From positions 10,106,318 through 10,170,317 of the forward strand of contig NC_133301.1 of assembly GCF_005239225.2 (NCBI RefSeq): DNA of 64,000 nucleotides. The letters run 5' to 3'. The DNA is from Populus alba. Lineage: Eukaryota > Streptophyta > Magnoliopsida > Malpighiales > Salicaceae. Below the pieces are notes generated by a model. The model made no database searches and was not told the origin of the DNA. It was given only the letters and a program-made list of their open reading frames with translations. Made by a program: the position numbers and the translations under genes. Of this stretch, positions 54,040 to 64,000 are shown in pieces. The stretch's first letter is position 1, and the number at the start of each line of letters is the position of its first letter.

Positions 54040-54655
54040 CAGTTGAAAGATCATTAATTATCACCGTATTGAGAAGTAAACAATTCTCATGATATCTAGA
54101 ATATACCGACGAACACATTTCATCAGTATACCCATATATAATGAACACCGTGAATAGTGCCAAGGTGAAGGGGAACAATTCCCATGGTCTTTGGAATATA
54201 CCGATAGACAAATTATGTCGGTATACTCATATATAATGAACACCGTGAACAGCGCTAAGGATGAAGGGAAAAAGTTCCCATGATCTCTAAAATATACTGA
54301 GGAACACATTTCATCGGTATATCCGTATGTAATAAACATCGCAAACAGTTCCAGGGTGAAGGGGAATAGTTCCCATGGTCTTTGAGATATACCGACAGAC
54401 ACATTATATCGGTATATCTATATGTAATGAACATTGAGAATAGTACCAAGGTAAAGGGACACAATTCTCATGGTCTCTAGAATATATTAATGGACACATT
54501 CTATCGGTATATCTTTATGTAATGAACACATGAATAGTGCTAGGGTGAAGGGGAACAATTCCCATGGTCTATGAAATATACTAACAGATACATTCTATTG
54601 GTATATCGATATGTAATGTATAGTTTGTCGGTATTTTTATCAGTGTAAAATAGTG
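54040..54655 (-). mobile_element. CACTA (En/Spm) subterminal repeat array with putative terminus
   Basis: Six diverged units of about 94-96 bp follow each other; the core points lie near 54107, 54201, 54297, 54392, 54487 and 54581. Each core has TATACCGAC…GTCGGTATA in inverted form. The right edge at 54655 reads, on the minus strand, CACTATTTTACACTGATAAA followed by AATACCGACA, as expected for a CACTA terminal repeat. Similar TTACCGACAGTATTACCGAT occurs near 53862. Open frames across the array give repetitive peptides and are not genes. The matching left end was not found. Confidence 0.6.
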
Positions 54656-54900
54656 TCTGATGCCAAATTATATTTATATTCCCTATGTCTATCTATCTAT
54701 CTATCCTTCAAATACTTAGATTTAAAGTTGAACACATAACACAATAACACCAGTTAACATCACAATATTAAAATAAATATTTTCTTGTCATTTAATAATA
54801 AATTAATATCATTGTCATTACATTCAAGTGAATTTCATCTATAAATATTACATTATAGTTTATGGCAGTAAACATTCTTTTTATGCAAATTAATCAAAAT

Positions 54901-54930
54901 TCTTCTTCTTCTTCTTCTTCTTCTTCATCA
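54901..54930. repeat. (CTT)n microsatellite
   Basis: About nine CTT units in a row beside the transposase remnant. Confidence 0.9.
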
Positions 54931-54945
54931 TCAATTGACTCATTT

Positions 54946-55480
54946 TTATCGACTAGCAGAATAAAAGTTTACTTTCAGCATGTTCCCTTCAGGTAAAATG
55001 TTTTTTACCCATTCACTAATTTTGTCATAGCTGGCTTCACTCAACCTATGATCTGATTTGATATTAAACACCTGTGCAACAATAGATAAATTACTATAAT
55101 TTATGAAACCATCCCATAATGGTTCGTCAGAATCTTTCAAATGGATAAAAAAATTTGTTCGCATCTGCATTAGGTTTCTTCATTATAATTGGACATTGAC
55201 TAGGATGACCTTGATTCATTGTTATCGCATCGATAACTATATTCCTATAAGAATTATTATTGTCATATATAAGTTCATGTGCGTTGCTAAAATTAGAAGT
55301 TAACTCAACTATCCTTTCTACCATGGTATCATAAGGAACATATGGTTCTTCGTGTTCATATCAATACACTTATTTTTTTCATTAATTTTTTTAATAAAAA
55401 TGCATTGTTGCAACATTTGAATCGAGAAACATTTTATTTTTACACATTTTGCATGAACATCTAATACCTCTTTCACTAAA
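54946..55480 (-). pseudogene. TNP2-like CACTA transposase N-terminal remnant
   Basis: On the minus strand two overlapping frames carry pieces typical of plant CACTA transposases: NVATMHFY near 55420, MVERIVELTSNFSNAHEL near 55324, then DEPLWDGF, LSIVAQVFNIKSDHRLSEAS and WVKNILPEGN. Stops and a frame change near 55130 break the gene. Only the N-terminal part is present. It lies outside the putative terminus at 54655, so it may belong to another copy or mean that terminus is not the true end. Confidence 0.7.
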
Positions 55481-56204
55481 TATCATGCCAATCTAAAAAT
55501 ATATCGTCTCTATAATATATTTTTATATATATATAAATCTTTTAAATTATGTAGTTTTGAAAAAAAAAAATGAAATCAAAAGTCTAACAAGGTTCGGATT
55601 GAGGCATGAGTATATCTTTTAAATTGATTAGGTTATACCAAATTAAATCTTATATAATTTGATTTTAAACTCAATTAGATAAGAGATCGAGTCAACGAAT
55701 CACCATGTTGACTCACTAATTGGACCAATTTTATTAAGATGGTGAGAGTTCTTCATTGTAACTCTAATGCAAATGTGAATATTTAAGACCGTGATAATTT
55801 TTTTTAGTTGTGTTTTATACATATAAAAAAATTAAAAGAATTATTTTTAAAATATTTTTTTATAGATATTGATATGTTTATATCAATGATAATCGAAAGA
55901 TTCTTTTTTAATTGTTTGCGGTGACGTTTTGTTGCAAGTGACCGTGCATATATATTTTACGAACATAGACGATGACGAGGGTAACAGAAGTAAAAGTCAG
56001 ATTTATTAATTAACTATTAGACTCTCGTTAGCAAATATATACTGCTCTAATATTTAGAACTTCATCAAGTTATGTTTGAATCTCAAATTAATTACAGTCA
56101 AATACATGAAGTTTTCTCCACTTTGAAATAAATTCATTAACCTTTATATTTATTTTGAATACTTTTATTTTTTTATTTTTTATATATTAACATGTGTATC
56201 CAGC

Positions 56205-56330
56205 CAACTAGTAACACCTCGACTAATCTCACAGGTCCTGAAATTAACGAATATGTAAACTTACAATGGTTATAAGGTTTCTAAAACTCGAACTGACGAT
56301 TGTTCTACTGCAAGCAAGTTTAACATGACA
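56205..56330 (-). mobile_element. SINE-like repeat, copy 2
   Basis: Matches the repeat at 63001 with changes: ACCTCGACTAATCTCACAGG, GAAATTAACGAATATGTAAA and AACTCGAACTGACGA. Confidence 0.5.
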
Positions 56331-57194
56331 GATGAATTTTAAAATTCTGAAGCGCAGAGTGAAACTTACGAGTGAAGCAAAAACAATGGAACTAGAATAT
56401 TATAAAAGGTGAGCAAAGTCTTTCGTGTAGGAGTGCTTTCATGAGAAAAATAAGGCTACAGCGACTCTAGCTAGCTTGATAATTCCAAGAACATTCCATT
56501 ATTCCCAGCTCCACATGCATTATTAAGATACTAATATGTAAAAGAAATTATTCTCCTCGGTATAATTTATATTTTTATTCCATGACCTACAGTTTTCAAT
56601 GTGACAAACAAACAACAAAACCCTTAAATCTCGAGGCAGCCATGACTAGCAGCTGAGGAACATAAACGTTGTTTTGGGACTGAGGAGAATATAACGTGTC
56701 TGTTCCGAATTGCCAAACATTTGTCGGGGGAGGAGTGTCTTTTTCCTTTGCCCCTCTTTTTTTCTTTTTTTTTTTCTACCTCCACTTTTTTTATATTATA
56801 TTTTATGTTCTTTAGCTCTCTTCTTTTTCTCGACCGAAAGAAAACAAAATTAAGAGTAAACAGTTCTCACTTGTCCTCATCTTCTTTTACTTATATTCTC
56901 TTGAGCTAGGTCTGTTCATTTTTTTATTTTATTTTATACGCAAACCGGCAGGAATAGAGTTCATCAATAACATGGACCCGTTAGGTTTTCACTTCTGTTT
57001 TCTTTTTCATATCTTTCTTAAGCAGACGACACTTCTGGTTGAAGCATTGAACCTGTCCGCAAACTGGGACGTTGTGTTGCTATCCAGAGGACTCATATAT
57101 GCACAAAAGATTTTCATTTGTACGTGGATTTATCTCATTGTAGAGCAATTATGATGAATAAAAAAGTTATTATTCGTTAAAGAAGCATTTTAAC

Positions 57195-57460
57195 TCAATA
57201 TCTTAAATTATTGGTAAAGTATTATAATATAATTTATATTATTTTTTACACACCTTCTCAAGTGAAAACTCTTTAGACTTGTAACTTACTCAGATCAACA
57301 TTACCTTGTGTTTTTTTTTTTTTTATCAAATAAATAAAAATTATAATATTCAAACTCGTGATCGCTTGGTTATCAAAACTTTTATATCATGTCAAAAAAC
57401 TATCTTAATATTATATAAGATACTAAAATATAATTTATATTATTTTCTAATATTATTTTC
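57195..57460. repeat. Degenerate LTR/TRIM-like repeat, copy 2
   Basis: A block TATAATATAATTTATATTAT near 57222 recurs near 57425, flanking an inner part with ATTCAAACTCGTGATCGCTT and a TATATCATGTCAAAAAACTA block. The arrangement resembles a small LTR element with a worn primer site. Boundaries are uncertain. Confidence 0.35.
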
Positions 57461-58499
57461 GTGAGTGAGATGATAATTTTGAAAGCAATTCTTAAAAAGC
57501 AAATTCGAGGTGCCAATAAGAGCATTACATGGCAAATTTTGATAATTCTTGTGTATCTGGCAGTTGTGCATCACTTCATTTACGATAGCAAGTAGCCATT
57601 GCCTCAAAATTCATGTCTCAAACCTTAATATTTAGGGACATGACGAGCTTCGAGTCATTTGCTTTGTCTTTTGTCGAGAAGATCTTGGAATTCTTACCGA
57701 CACAATGTTGAATTAGCATGAACCGAAGCCCATATTTCTCAATATCTTATTAGTTAGAATACTTACTATCTAAATCAGCAATCAGTTTTCGTGAACTCGA
57801 CATTAATTCTATAAGAAAATCGGCATGTCGTTTCCTTGAAGTCGAATATATAATTCATCAAAGGGTGTGTTTTTTCTGTTTCTACTTGTTCATGCTTGAT
57901 CATTGGATTCCCCGTCACATGCTTTATTATTTCTTTACTCAATCCATGAATTCCTCTTGACGATCCCAAGATGGTTTATTTTATGGAATGTAGCCTTGAA
58001 ACCCTAACACTTACATTTTAGTTTTAGAGGCTCCCAAGACAAAAAGGGAAGCTATACGTAGCTAATATCATCTTTTCCAAGTAACAAAAGCAACACATGT
58101 AGCAATATTAGAGTAATGATTTGTAGATATATACCTTCTTTTGTTGTATTATAATGTGAATCCTTGGTGTAATTTAAGGTGCTAATTATTGACCTATTAC
58201 TTTTCTAAGTTTGGTTGCAAAAAACTTTTCAGTAATATAAGGGAAGCTTTATAAAATCTCATTTCAATCCCTATGAATTCTTTACAAAAATGATTTTTTA
58301 GTCCTTCTGTTTTCCTTCTATTTATAAATTAGTCTATAGATTGTTTTGGTCCTTGTATTTATTAAAATACATTTTAGTCCTTATAATAAAACTTTTTTAC
58401 AATCAAATCACTATATGTGTGTGTGTGTGAGATTCTTATAATGTAAGATGCAATTATGATTCTAATCATCCATTAAATACAATTTTTAAAATTATATAA

Positions 58500-58990
58500 T
58501 GATGATACATTAAAAAACTACAAGGGCATTTTATACAAGGTATACATCTCTATAAATATTCTAGATGTTTATAAGATATTTATATTAAATATCTCATAAC
58601 TTAGATATTTAGGAGATATCTATATAAGATATTTGTCTTAAAAAAATCTATATAAACAAATATACCTAAAAGCATGAGAAAAGTCAGAGTTCATCTCTCT
58701 AAGACTCATCTCTCTAGACTTCATGTCTTTAGATAATACAAGACTCAATACAAGTTTAACACTATACAAGTTTAATATAAGAATCAAACAAGATTTAAGG
58801 AACATTTCAGCTAAGAGAATACTCATTCTCTTCATTACTTGTATAAACATTATACTGACTCGCTTTAAAATATATATATTTTTTATTATTTGTAAGTGTT
58901 GTCAGGCCCACCAAGCCCTCTGGTTCTAGTTTTATCAGCTATGAAAAATGCCCCTAATTTTTCTACTGAGGATATTTTCTAGACTCATCA
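58500..58990 (+). repeat. 5' LTR of the 58.5-kb element
   Basis: 491 bp with TGATGA…TCATCA ends; paired with 59447-59883. Confidence 0.8.
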
Positions 58991-59403
58991 TTTGGCATTG
59001 TTTGTAGGGACTAAACAAAAAGTTAGTTCAATTTTGTTTTTTAAAAGCTCTTTTCATGGATGACAAAACCCCAACTCAATAGCAGCACCATCAACATATC
59101 AGTTGCTAAGCCATCAATTTTACTTATGATACATCATACGCTAGCGGTAACGCCCACGACTACATCCGCATGACTACATTAGCGGCTATACATGGCACAC
59201 CCAAAGTGATGCCCATGGCTATGTCTACGCTTACGGTTATGCCTATGACTACACTCCACAGCTATGCCACAAGGCTACTCTAACAAATAATTTTTATGAT
59301 GGCTTGTACACACCAAAAGGTGTCATTGGGACTTGACGGCTCTAATGATACATAAAAGGTAATATTACCTATTATAAGTATTTCTTCCCCCACTTTTTCT
59401 AGG

Positions 59404-59439
59404 TCAAGTCTTCCAAACATATATGTTTGGAAGACTTGA
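59404..59439. repeat. Perfect 36-bp palindrome
   Basis: The left half reads TCAAGTCTTCCAAACATA and the right half is its exact complement. It ends directly before the GGGGATA purine tract of the non-autonomous LTR element. It could form a strong hairpin. Confidence 0.95.
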
Positions 59440-59446
59440 GGGGATA

Positions 59447-59883
59447 TGATGATGCATGAAAAAACTACATTTGTGTTTATACAATGTACACATCCTTATA
59501 AATATCTTTATAAATATCTTAAATATTTATAAGATGTTTATATTAAATATCTTAAGATATTTATCTTAAAAAAAGTCTGTATAAACAGATCTCTCTATAA
59601 GTATGAGAAAAGTTAGAGCTCATCTCTCTAAAGCTCATCCCTCTAGACTTCATATCTCTAGACAACACAAGACTCTACACAAGGCTTAAACAAGGTTTAA
59701 GAAACATTTAAGCTAATAGAATACTCATTCTCCGTATCATATGCACAAACATTATATTGACTTAAGATTAAAAGTGTTTTTCTTACAGGTGTTGTCGGGC
59801 CCACCAAGCCCTCTGAGTTCAGTTTTATCAATCCATGAAAAGCGCCCTCAATCTTTCTACTAATGATATTTCTAGCCTCATCA
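59447..59883 (+). repeat. 3' LTR of the 58.5-kb element
   Basis: 437 bp, about 54 bp shorter than the 5' LTR because of small indels. It ends CTAGCCTCATCA. Confidence 0.8.
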
Positions 59884-62800
59884 CATAGCAAAACTTCATC
59901 TAGTATTCAATCGATAACATTAACATATCCTCCCCTTCTAGTGGTTAATTCAATATCGTTAATAGGTTTTCACCAATCAATGAATGTGCTCTCACGTGAC
60001 TTATCATTGTAATTGTAGAAAAGTTTTTTTTTTTACTTGAATCTATGTTTGATATCCTTATAGCTGGTCTTTTCTATATTTTATGCACTTTTTGTTCTTG
60101 AACTTTAGTTTATCCATGTTGTTGCAAGTTTGTAGTCTATTAGCATTTAATGAATATGACAATATTTCAAATATGTAAGCTGCTAACATTGGGTTATGTT
60201 TTGCAGTGTGTGTTGGTAATTTTGTGGTTGTTTTTAGCATTATGTATGTTGGATATTGGACTAGTGTGTGTTTTATACGTTGGATTGGTAGTTTTAATTA
60301 GCGTGTGTTTGTAGAATTTGTAATGAAGAATTGTTTCTAGAAGGTGAAGAAAATTTTTGGATTTATTGCAACAAATTTGTGTAACCAATGCTAGTTTTAG
60401 TAAAGTTTTTTGTTGGGTTAAAATTGTGAAAAACAATGAAGAATTGTTGCTTTTGGTTAAAACTGATGAAGGACTTTTTGTTGTGAACTTTTATGCTTTT
60501 GGTTGTCTTCAATTTGATCAAGAATTGTTGTTGGATCTATTATATACATTAATTTAGTGGCATTTTTTTTATATAAATAATAGAACATTGTGTAGCAACT
60601 AGTTTTTTTTTTAAAAAAAAAATAATAGCCAACGATAACATAATCATTTTTCCTTGTTTTTAGTTACCAAAGGCATTTCAGTCATTAAAATTATTATAAT
60701 GGCAAACTTGTAAGTAATGGTTGACTTTTGTCTTGGGGCTGAAATGTGGGATATAAAGTGTAATGAAGTTACTAAAGTTTAGAAGAAAAACTATAATTTA
60801 TCAAATCTTAAATGAAAAATATAAAATGGACCAAAGTATAAGAGGTTTTTATAATTATCCCCATTATTAAATAATACCATTCTCTTTTATTTAAATTTTC
60901 TACACTAAGTTCAATGATGCAACTTGTTTTTATCGACTTCCAAGCTATAAGAATTATTAATAGGCTTTATAAGATCGTAGCTAAGATTTTTTAACCGATT
61001 CTAAGATGTGTGATTGGAGAAGTGTTCAATGAAAAACCAATATGCTTGTATTGTTAGTAGATAGATTCTGAATTGAGCTTTTATTGTAAATAAAGTGGTT
61101 TGTTACATAAAAAATATCATAATCCAATCTTTTACCTCTCTCAAAATAAATATTTCAACAAAAAAGGATAGAAATATTTTAATAAAAAAAATAAGTGTTC
61201 ATAATAAATTAATTAAAAAAAAAGAATTAAAAAATGCAATCAATGATGAAATTGATAAAAGAGTTGAAATTGGCTAAATAATTGGCTAAAAAGTAAAAAA
61301 TTAATGGATGGTTTAGACTAACATGAGGAAACCAATGACCACGATTATTCCACCAATAAAGGTTCTAAAATACTCATCTTTGCCTATATAAAAAAAAAAG
61401 GCAAAGCACAAAAAAAAAAAGAGCCAAGCTAAAGAGATAAAATGCCAAGTTTGAGATAGAGAGAGAGAGAGAGTGAAAAAAAAAAAAACTGAGAGTTTAA
61501 GCGTAGAGAAATGAGGATAATTGAGCTAAAAGGTAGGAGAGATGAGAGAGAGAGAGAAAGTTATGAGCTAGAAATAAAAGTGTTGCGAACCAAAAGATAG
61601 CAAAAGGGAAAAGATGAAAAGACAAAAAAAAAATTAAAAAAACAAAGAGAAAAAAACTCAAAGTAGAGAGAAAAAACCACAACATCACTAGTCCATCATT
61701 GTCTCTGCAACCACAACATCACTTCCTTCATTTTTCTTTTTATAGGAGGGTTTTTTCTTGTGTTTGATATTCAAGTGCAAGAATAATGAACATGTTACTA
61801 TTCATGAATAGACAATATTCATTCATGTATTTTTATTTTATCTTATTTTATTTTTATTAACTTCGCATTCAAGTTAGCTTCATTTCATAAAATTATGCTC
61901 TTACCTTTTTATGTATGCATACATATGTGAGAATTCATCTTTTAAAGTAGATTACTATTCACCTGTGCATTCTATTATTTTATTTTTATTTTTTTTATTA
62001 ATGTTATTTGTATTTTATAAAATTATGCTTTCATACTTTTATGTATAAGTGTGTGTAAATGTTTATTTTCAAAACAACAAATGAAAATTAACATTGACGA
62101 GTTTTCATCAAGTTAGATTTATTTCATGCATTAATCTTTTATTTTAACAACTAGGTTGACATGTCTCAAAGTTTTTAGAGATTGATGTAGTCCTAACAAG
62201 ATATTTTTAACCTCAAAATAAGTTAAAAAATGAATTGATGCATTGTCGTTAAGTTCATATCATATTTTGAAAACTTGATTTTATGCTTAGGTCGACGTGT
62301 CTCCTAGTACTAGGGGCTAATATAGTCCTAATATGACATTTTTAAATAAAAAAAATATCAATAATAAGTCCACGAGTCTCCTCCGATTAGATACCTGCAT
62401 GTTTCAAGTGTTCTATTCTTTTTAACTTTTTTTTGTAAAAAATAAATAATAATGATAAAAGGTCAAGAAATATATATAAGAAATTAAAAATCATTGAGTT
62501 GCAAGACTTTTAATTCATAGCCTATGTTAACTCGGAAAACATCCACCAACAATAAACATCTTTCTAATATGCTAAGAAAATAATTTGGAAAGTTAATGGC
62601 ATGCATAAAATAAATTTACAAGAAATACGTAGCTAAGGTAACCTTTTCTCAGAAATGATATGGTAATCTTCCCTTAAATATAACCAACTCCTTACTTAAA
62701 TCTCTAGAATCAATACATATTTTATAATTTTTAGCCTCTTTAAAGAACTAGATGGTGACTTTATTTTCTATATTTCTCTTTAATTTTGAAAGCCTTCCTT

Positions 62801-63000
62801 TCATTTTAGGTGTGATCAAAAGAGCACCGTAATAAAGGCTTTATCTTTAAGATTGATTTCTATATTTCTCTTTAATTTTGGAAGCCTTCTTTTCATTTCA
62901 GGTGTGATCACCATGATAAAGGCTTTATCTTTAAGATTGATTTTTTAAAAGGCTTTTGATTTGGTTCTTTAGAGTTTTTTTTATTATTAACGTGGGTTTT
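59884..63000. other. AT-rich gene-free DNA
   Basis: No gene was recognised. The open frame 60357-60557 lacks a domain. A purine-rich stretch with GAGAGAGAGAGAG lies near 61458. A partial tandem duplication occurs at 62768-62950. Confidence 0.5.
62768..62950. repeat. 92-bp tandem duplication, about two copies
   Basis: CTATATTTCTCTTTAATTTT at 62768 recurs at 62860. Both are followed by a GAAGCCTTC(C/T)TTTCATTT block, GGTGTGATCA and AAAGGCTTTATCTTTAAGA. Confidence 0.85.
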
Positions 63001-63154
63001 CAGGCTAGCTTGAGCGTAACTCGACTAATCCCACGGACTTTAAAGTTAACGACCATGTAAACCTCCAGTGGTCCTAAGATTTGTGAGACTCGAATTGGTA
63101 ACTTCTAGGGAACAAACATATAATCTAACTAGTTGAACTATATTTTTCAGAATT
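63001..63154 (-). mobile_element. tRNA-derived SINE, best preserved copy
   Basis: On the minus strand an A box TAGTTCAACTAGTTAGA (about 63137-63121) is followed by a B box ATTCGAGTCTCA (about 63096-63085). The body then runs through TTTACATGGTCGTTAACTTT to GGGATTAGTCGAGTTACG. Two worn relatives lie at 43193 and 56205. Confidence 0.65.
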
Positions 63155-63716
63155 AAGTTCTTTAGAGATTTTTTATTCAGCTCATGCATCACAGGGGTTT
63201 CGCCTGTAAATGGTGTAATAACAAGAGATTTGTTTTTTTTCCAGTTCTTGATTATGTTAAAGTTATATGACATCATTATTGATATATGAGTTTAATTTTT
63301 ATTCTACATAAAATTTATTGACCCATGTCATGTTCAAGTAATGAAATAATTAGATGGATGTTAATTATTAGCCATAGAACCGCCTTAAAGAAGCAAATAG
63401 TATTATTGAAAAAATCGTTAATCCCTATGACAATTTTAAATAATTAAAACAAGAAGCAAAATGATTGGTTAAACTTTTATTCTAATTGTATATATAAAAA
63501 ATAAAAACTTAAATTTTTAGGTGAAGTAAAAAAACAATCTTACTCAAAAAAATTTAAGTTATTAGAAACTTAATAAATAATTTATATTACTCATTTTACT
63601 TCCAAGAATACAAGAACTACATATAAAAAACAAACAAAAATAACAATTTGTTTTTTCTTTTAAAAAGAAATGTGATAATGCAATCTTCATGAAAAATAAA
63701 AGGTAAAAACATCATA

Positions 63717-63718
<2 letters not shown>

Positions 63719-63782
<64 letters not shown>
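63719..63782. repeat. (AT)n(GT)n microsatellite
   Basis: About 26 AT units followed by about five GT units. The minus-strand open frame across it is an artefact. Confidence 0.98.
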
Positions 63783-63783
<1 letters not shown>

Positions 63784-64000
63784 AGACACCGTTTGAAAAC
63801 GCATGCAAACCGTGTTTAACAAAAATTTATTTTTTTTTTAAAAAAATAATTATTTATATGTTTTGGATTGTTTTGATATGTTGATCTCAAAAATAATTTA
63901 AAAAAATAAAAAATATATATTATTTTAATATATTTTAATATAAAAATACTTTGAAAAACAACTATACTTTAAATAAAATCCTTTTCTTGGATCTTTAGGA
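63783..64000. mobile_element. MITE-like AT-rich element at the window edge
   Basis: ACACCGTTTGAAAACGCATG and GTTTTGATATGTTGATCTCA resemble the window's MITE family; the right end is AACAACTATACTTTAAATAA or lies outside the window. Confidence 0.45.

Larger units (their letters stand above)
55481..58499. other. AT-rich gene-free DNA with dispersed repeats
   Basis: Contains a SINE-like repeat at 56205-56330 and an LTR/TRIM-like repeat at 57195-57460. A minus-strand open frame at 57775-57969 (64 aa, contains EIIKHVTGNPMIKHEQVETE) has normal amino-acid variety but no domain I recognise; it may be a fragment. Confidence 0.45.
58500..59883 (+). mobile_element. Small non-autonomous LTR retrotransposon
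   Basis: 5' LTR 58500-58990 (491 bp) and 3' LTR 59447-59883 (437 bp) share an order of blocks from TGATGAT(A/G)CAT to CTCATCA, including CATCTCTCTA tracts and GGCCCACCAAGCCCTCTG. The internal part is only 456 bp and starts TTTGGCATTGTTTGTAGGGA, similar to the TTTGGCGCCGT-type primer site of some Ty3-gypsy elements. A purine tract GAGGGGATA precedes the 3' LTR. There is no reverse transcriptase, so the element depends on another for movement. No target duplication was seen. Confidence 0.8.

Noticed and set aside
54011..54464. Three overlapping minus-strand open frames with repeated peptides (…DHGN…SVY…)
   Set aside because: They follow the approximately 95-bp DNA repeat units in several frames at once; this is a tandem array, not a protein gene.
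63617..63808. Open frame of Tyr-Ile repeats
   Set aside because: It is the (AT)n microsatellite translated.

Overview
This is a stretch of an AT-rich eudicot nuclear genome, most likely Salicaceae (Populus or a close relative). That assignment is an inference from the plant gene set, the compact GT-AG introns and the many copies of an AT-rich MITE family with GTTTGG-type ends; it is not a database match. Six protein-coding genes can be built exon by exon. The rest is intergenic DNA shaped by small non-autonomous mobile elements.

Layout: 1-2.1 kb AT-rich DNA; 2.1-7.9 kb (+) an SGB1/pGlcT2-type sugar transporter with 13 coding exons; 8.2-8.6 kb two adjacent MITEs; 9.4-11.3 kb (-) CDKF;1, a plant CDK-activating kinase kinase with 2 exons; 13.0-15.4 kb (-) a type II ROP GTPase of the ROP9/RAC7 kind with 8 exons; 15.7-23.4 kb gene-poor DNA with two TRIM retrotransposons, one rearranged into a palindrome; 23.5-24.6 kb (-) type II peroxiredoxin PRXIIB with 3 exons; 25.7-26.2 kb a broken coiled-coil coding remnant; 30.2-34.0 kb (-) a defective Ty1-copia element; 34.3-41.7 kb (-) a LIN/CERBERUS-like U-box/WD40 E3 ligase with 15 exons, whose first exon needs two compensating frame changes; 44.6-47.5 kb (-) an atypical bHLH transcription factor with 9 exons; 51.7-55.5 kb tandem repeats and CACTA (En/Spm) remnants; 58.5-59.9 kb a small non-autonomous LTR element with a perfect 36-bp palindrome; 59.9-64 kb AT-rich DNA with a SINE and microsatellites.

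The genes are neighbours, not a pathway. They cover sugar transport, CDK activation, Rho-type signalling, peroxide removal, ubiquitination and transcription, as is normal in a plant chromosome. I found no evidence for a new multi-gene system. The best leads are local: the LIN frame disruption, a hydrophobic alternative C-terminus available to the ROP if its last intron is retained, the palindromic TRIM, the approximately 95-bp CACTA array, and the palindrome beside the polypurine tract of the 58.5-kb element. All exon boundaries were set by hand from GT/AG sites, reading frame and family conservation. UTR limits are not resolved.
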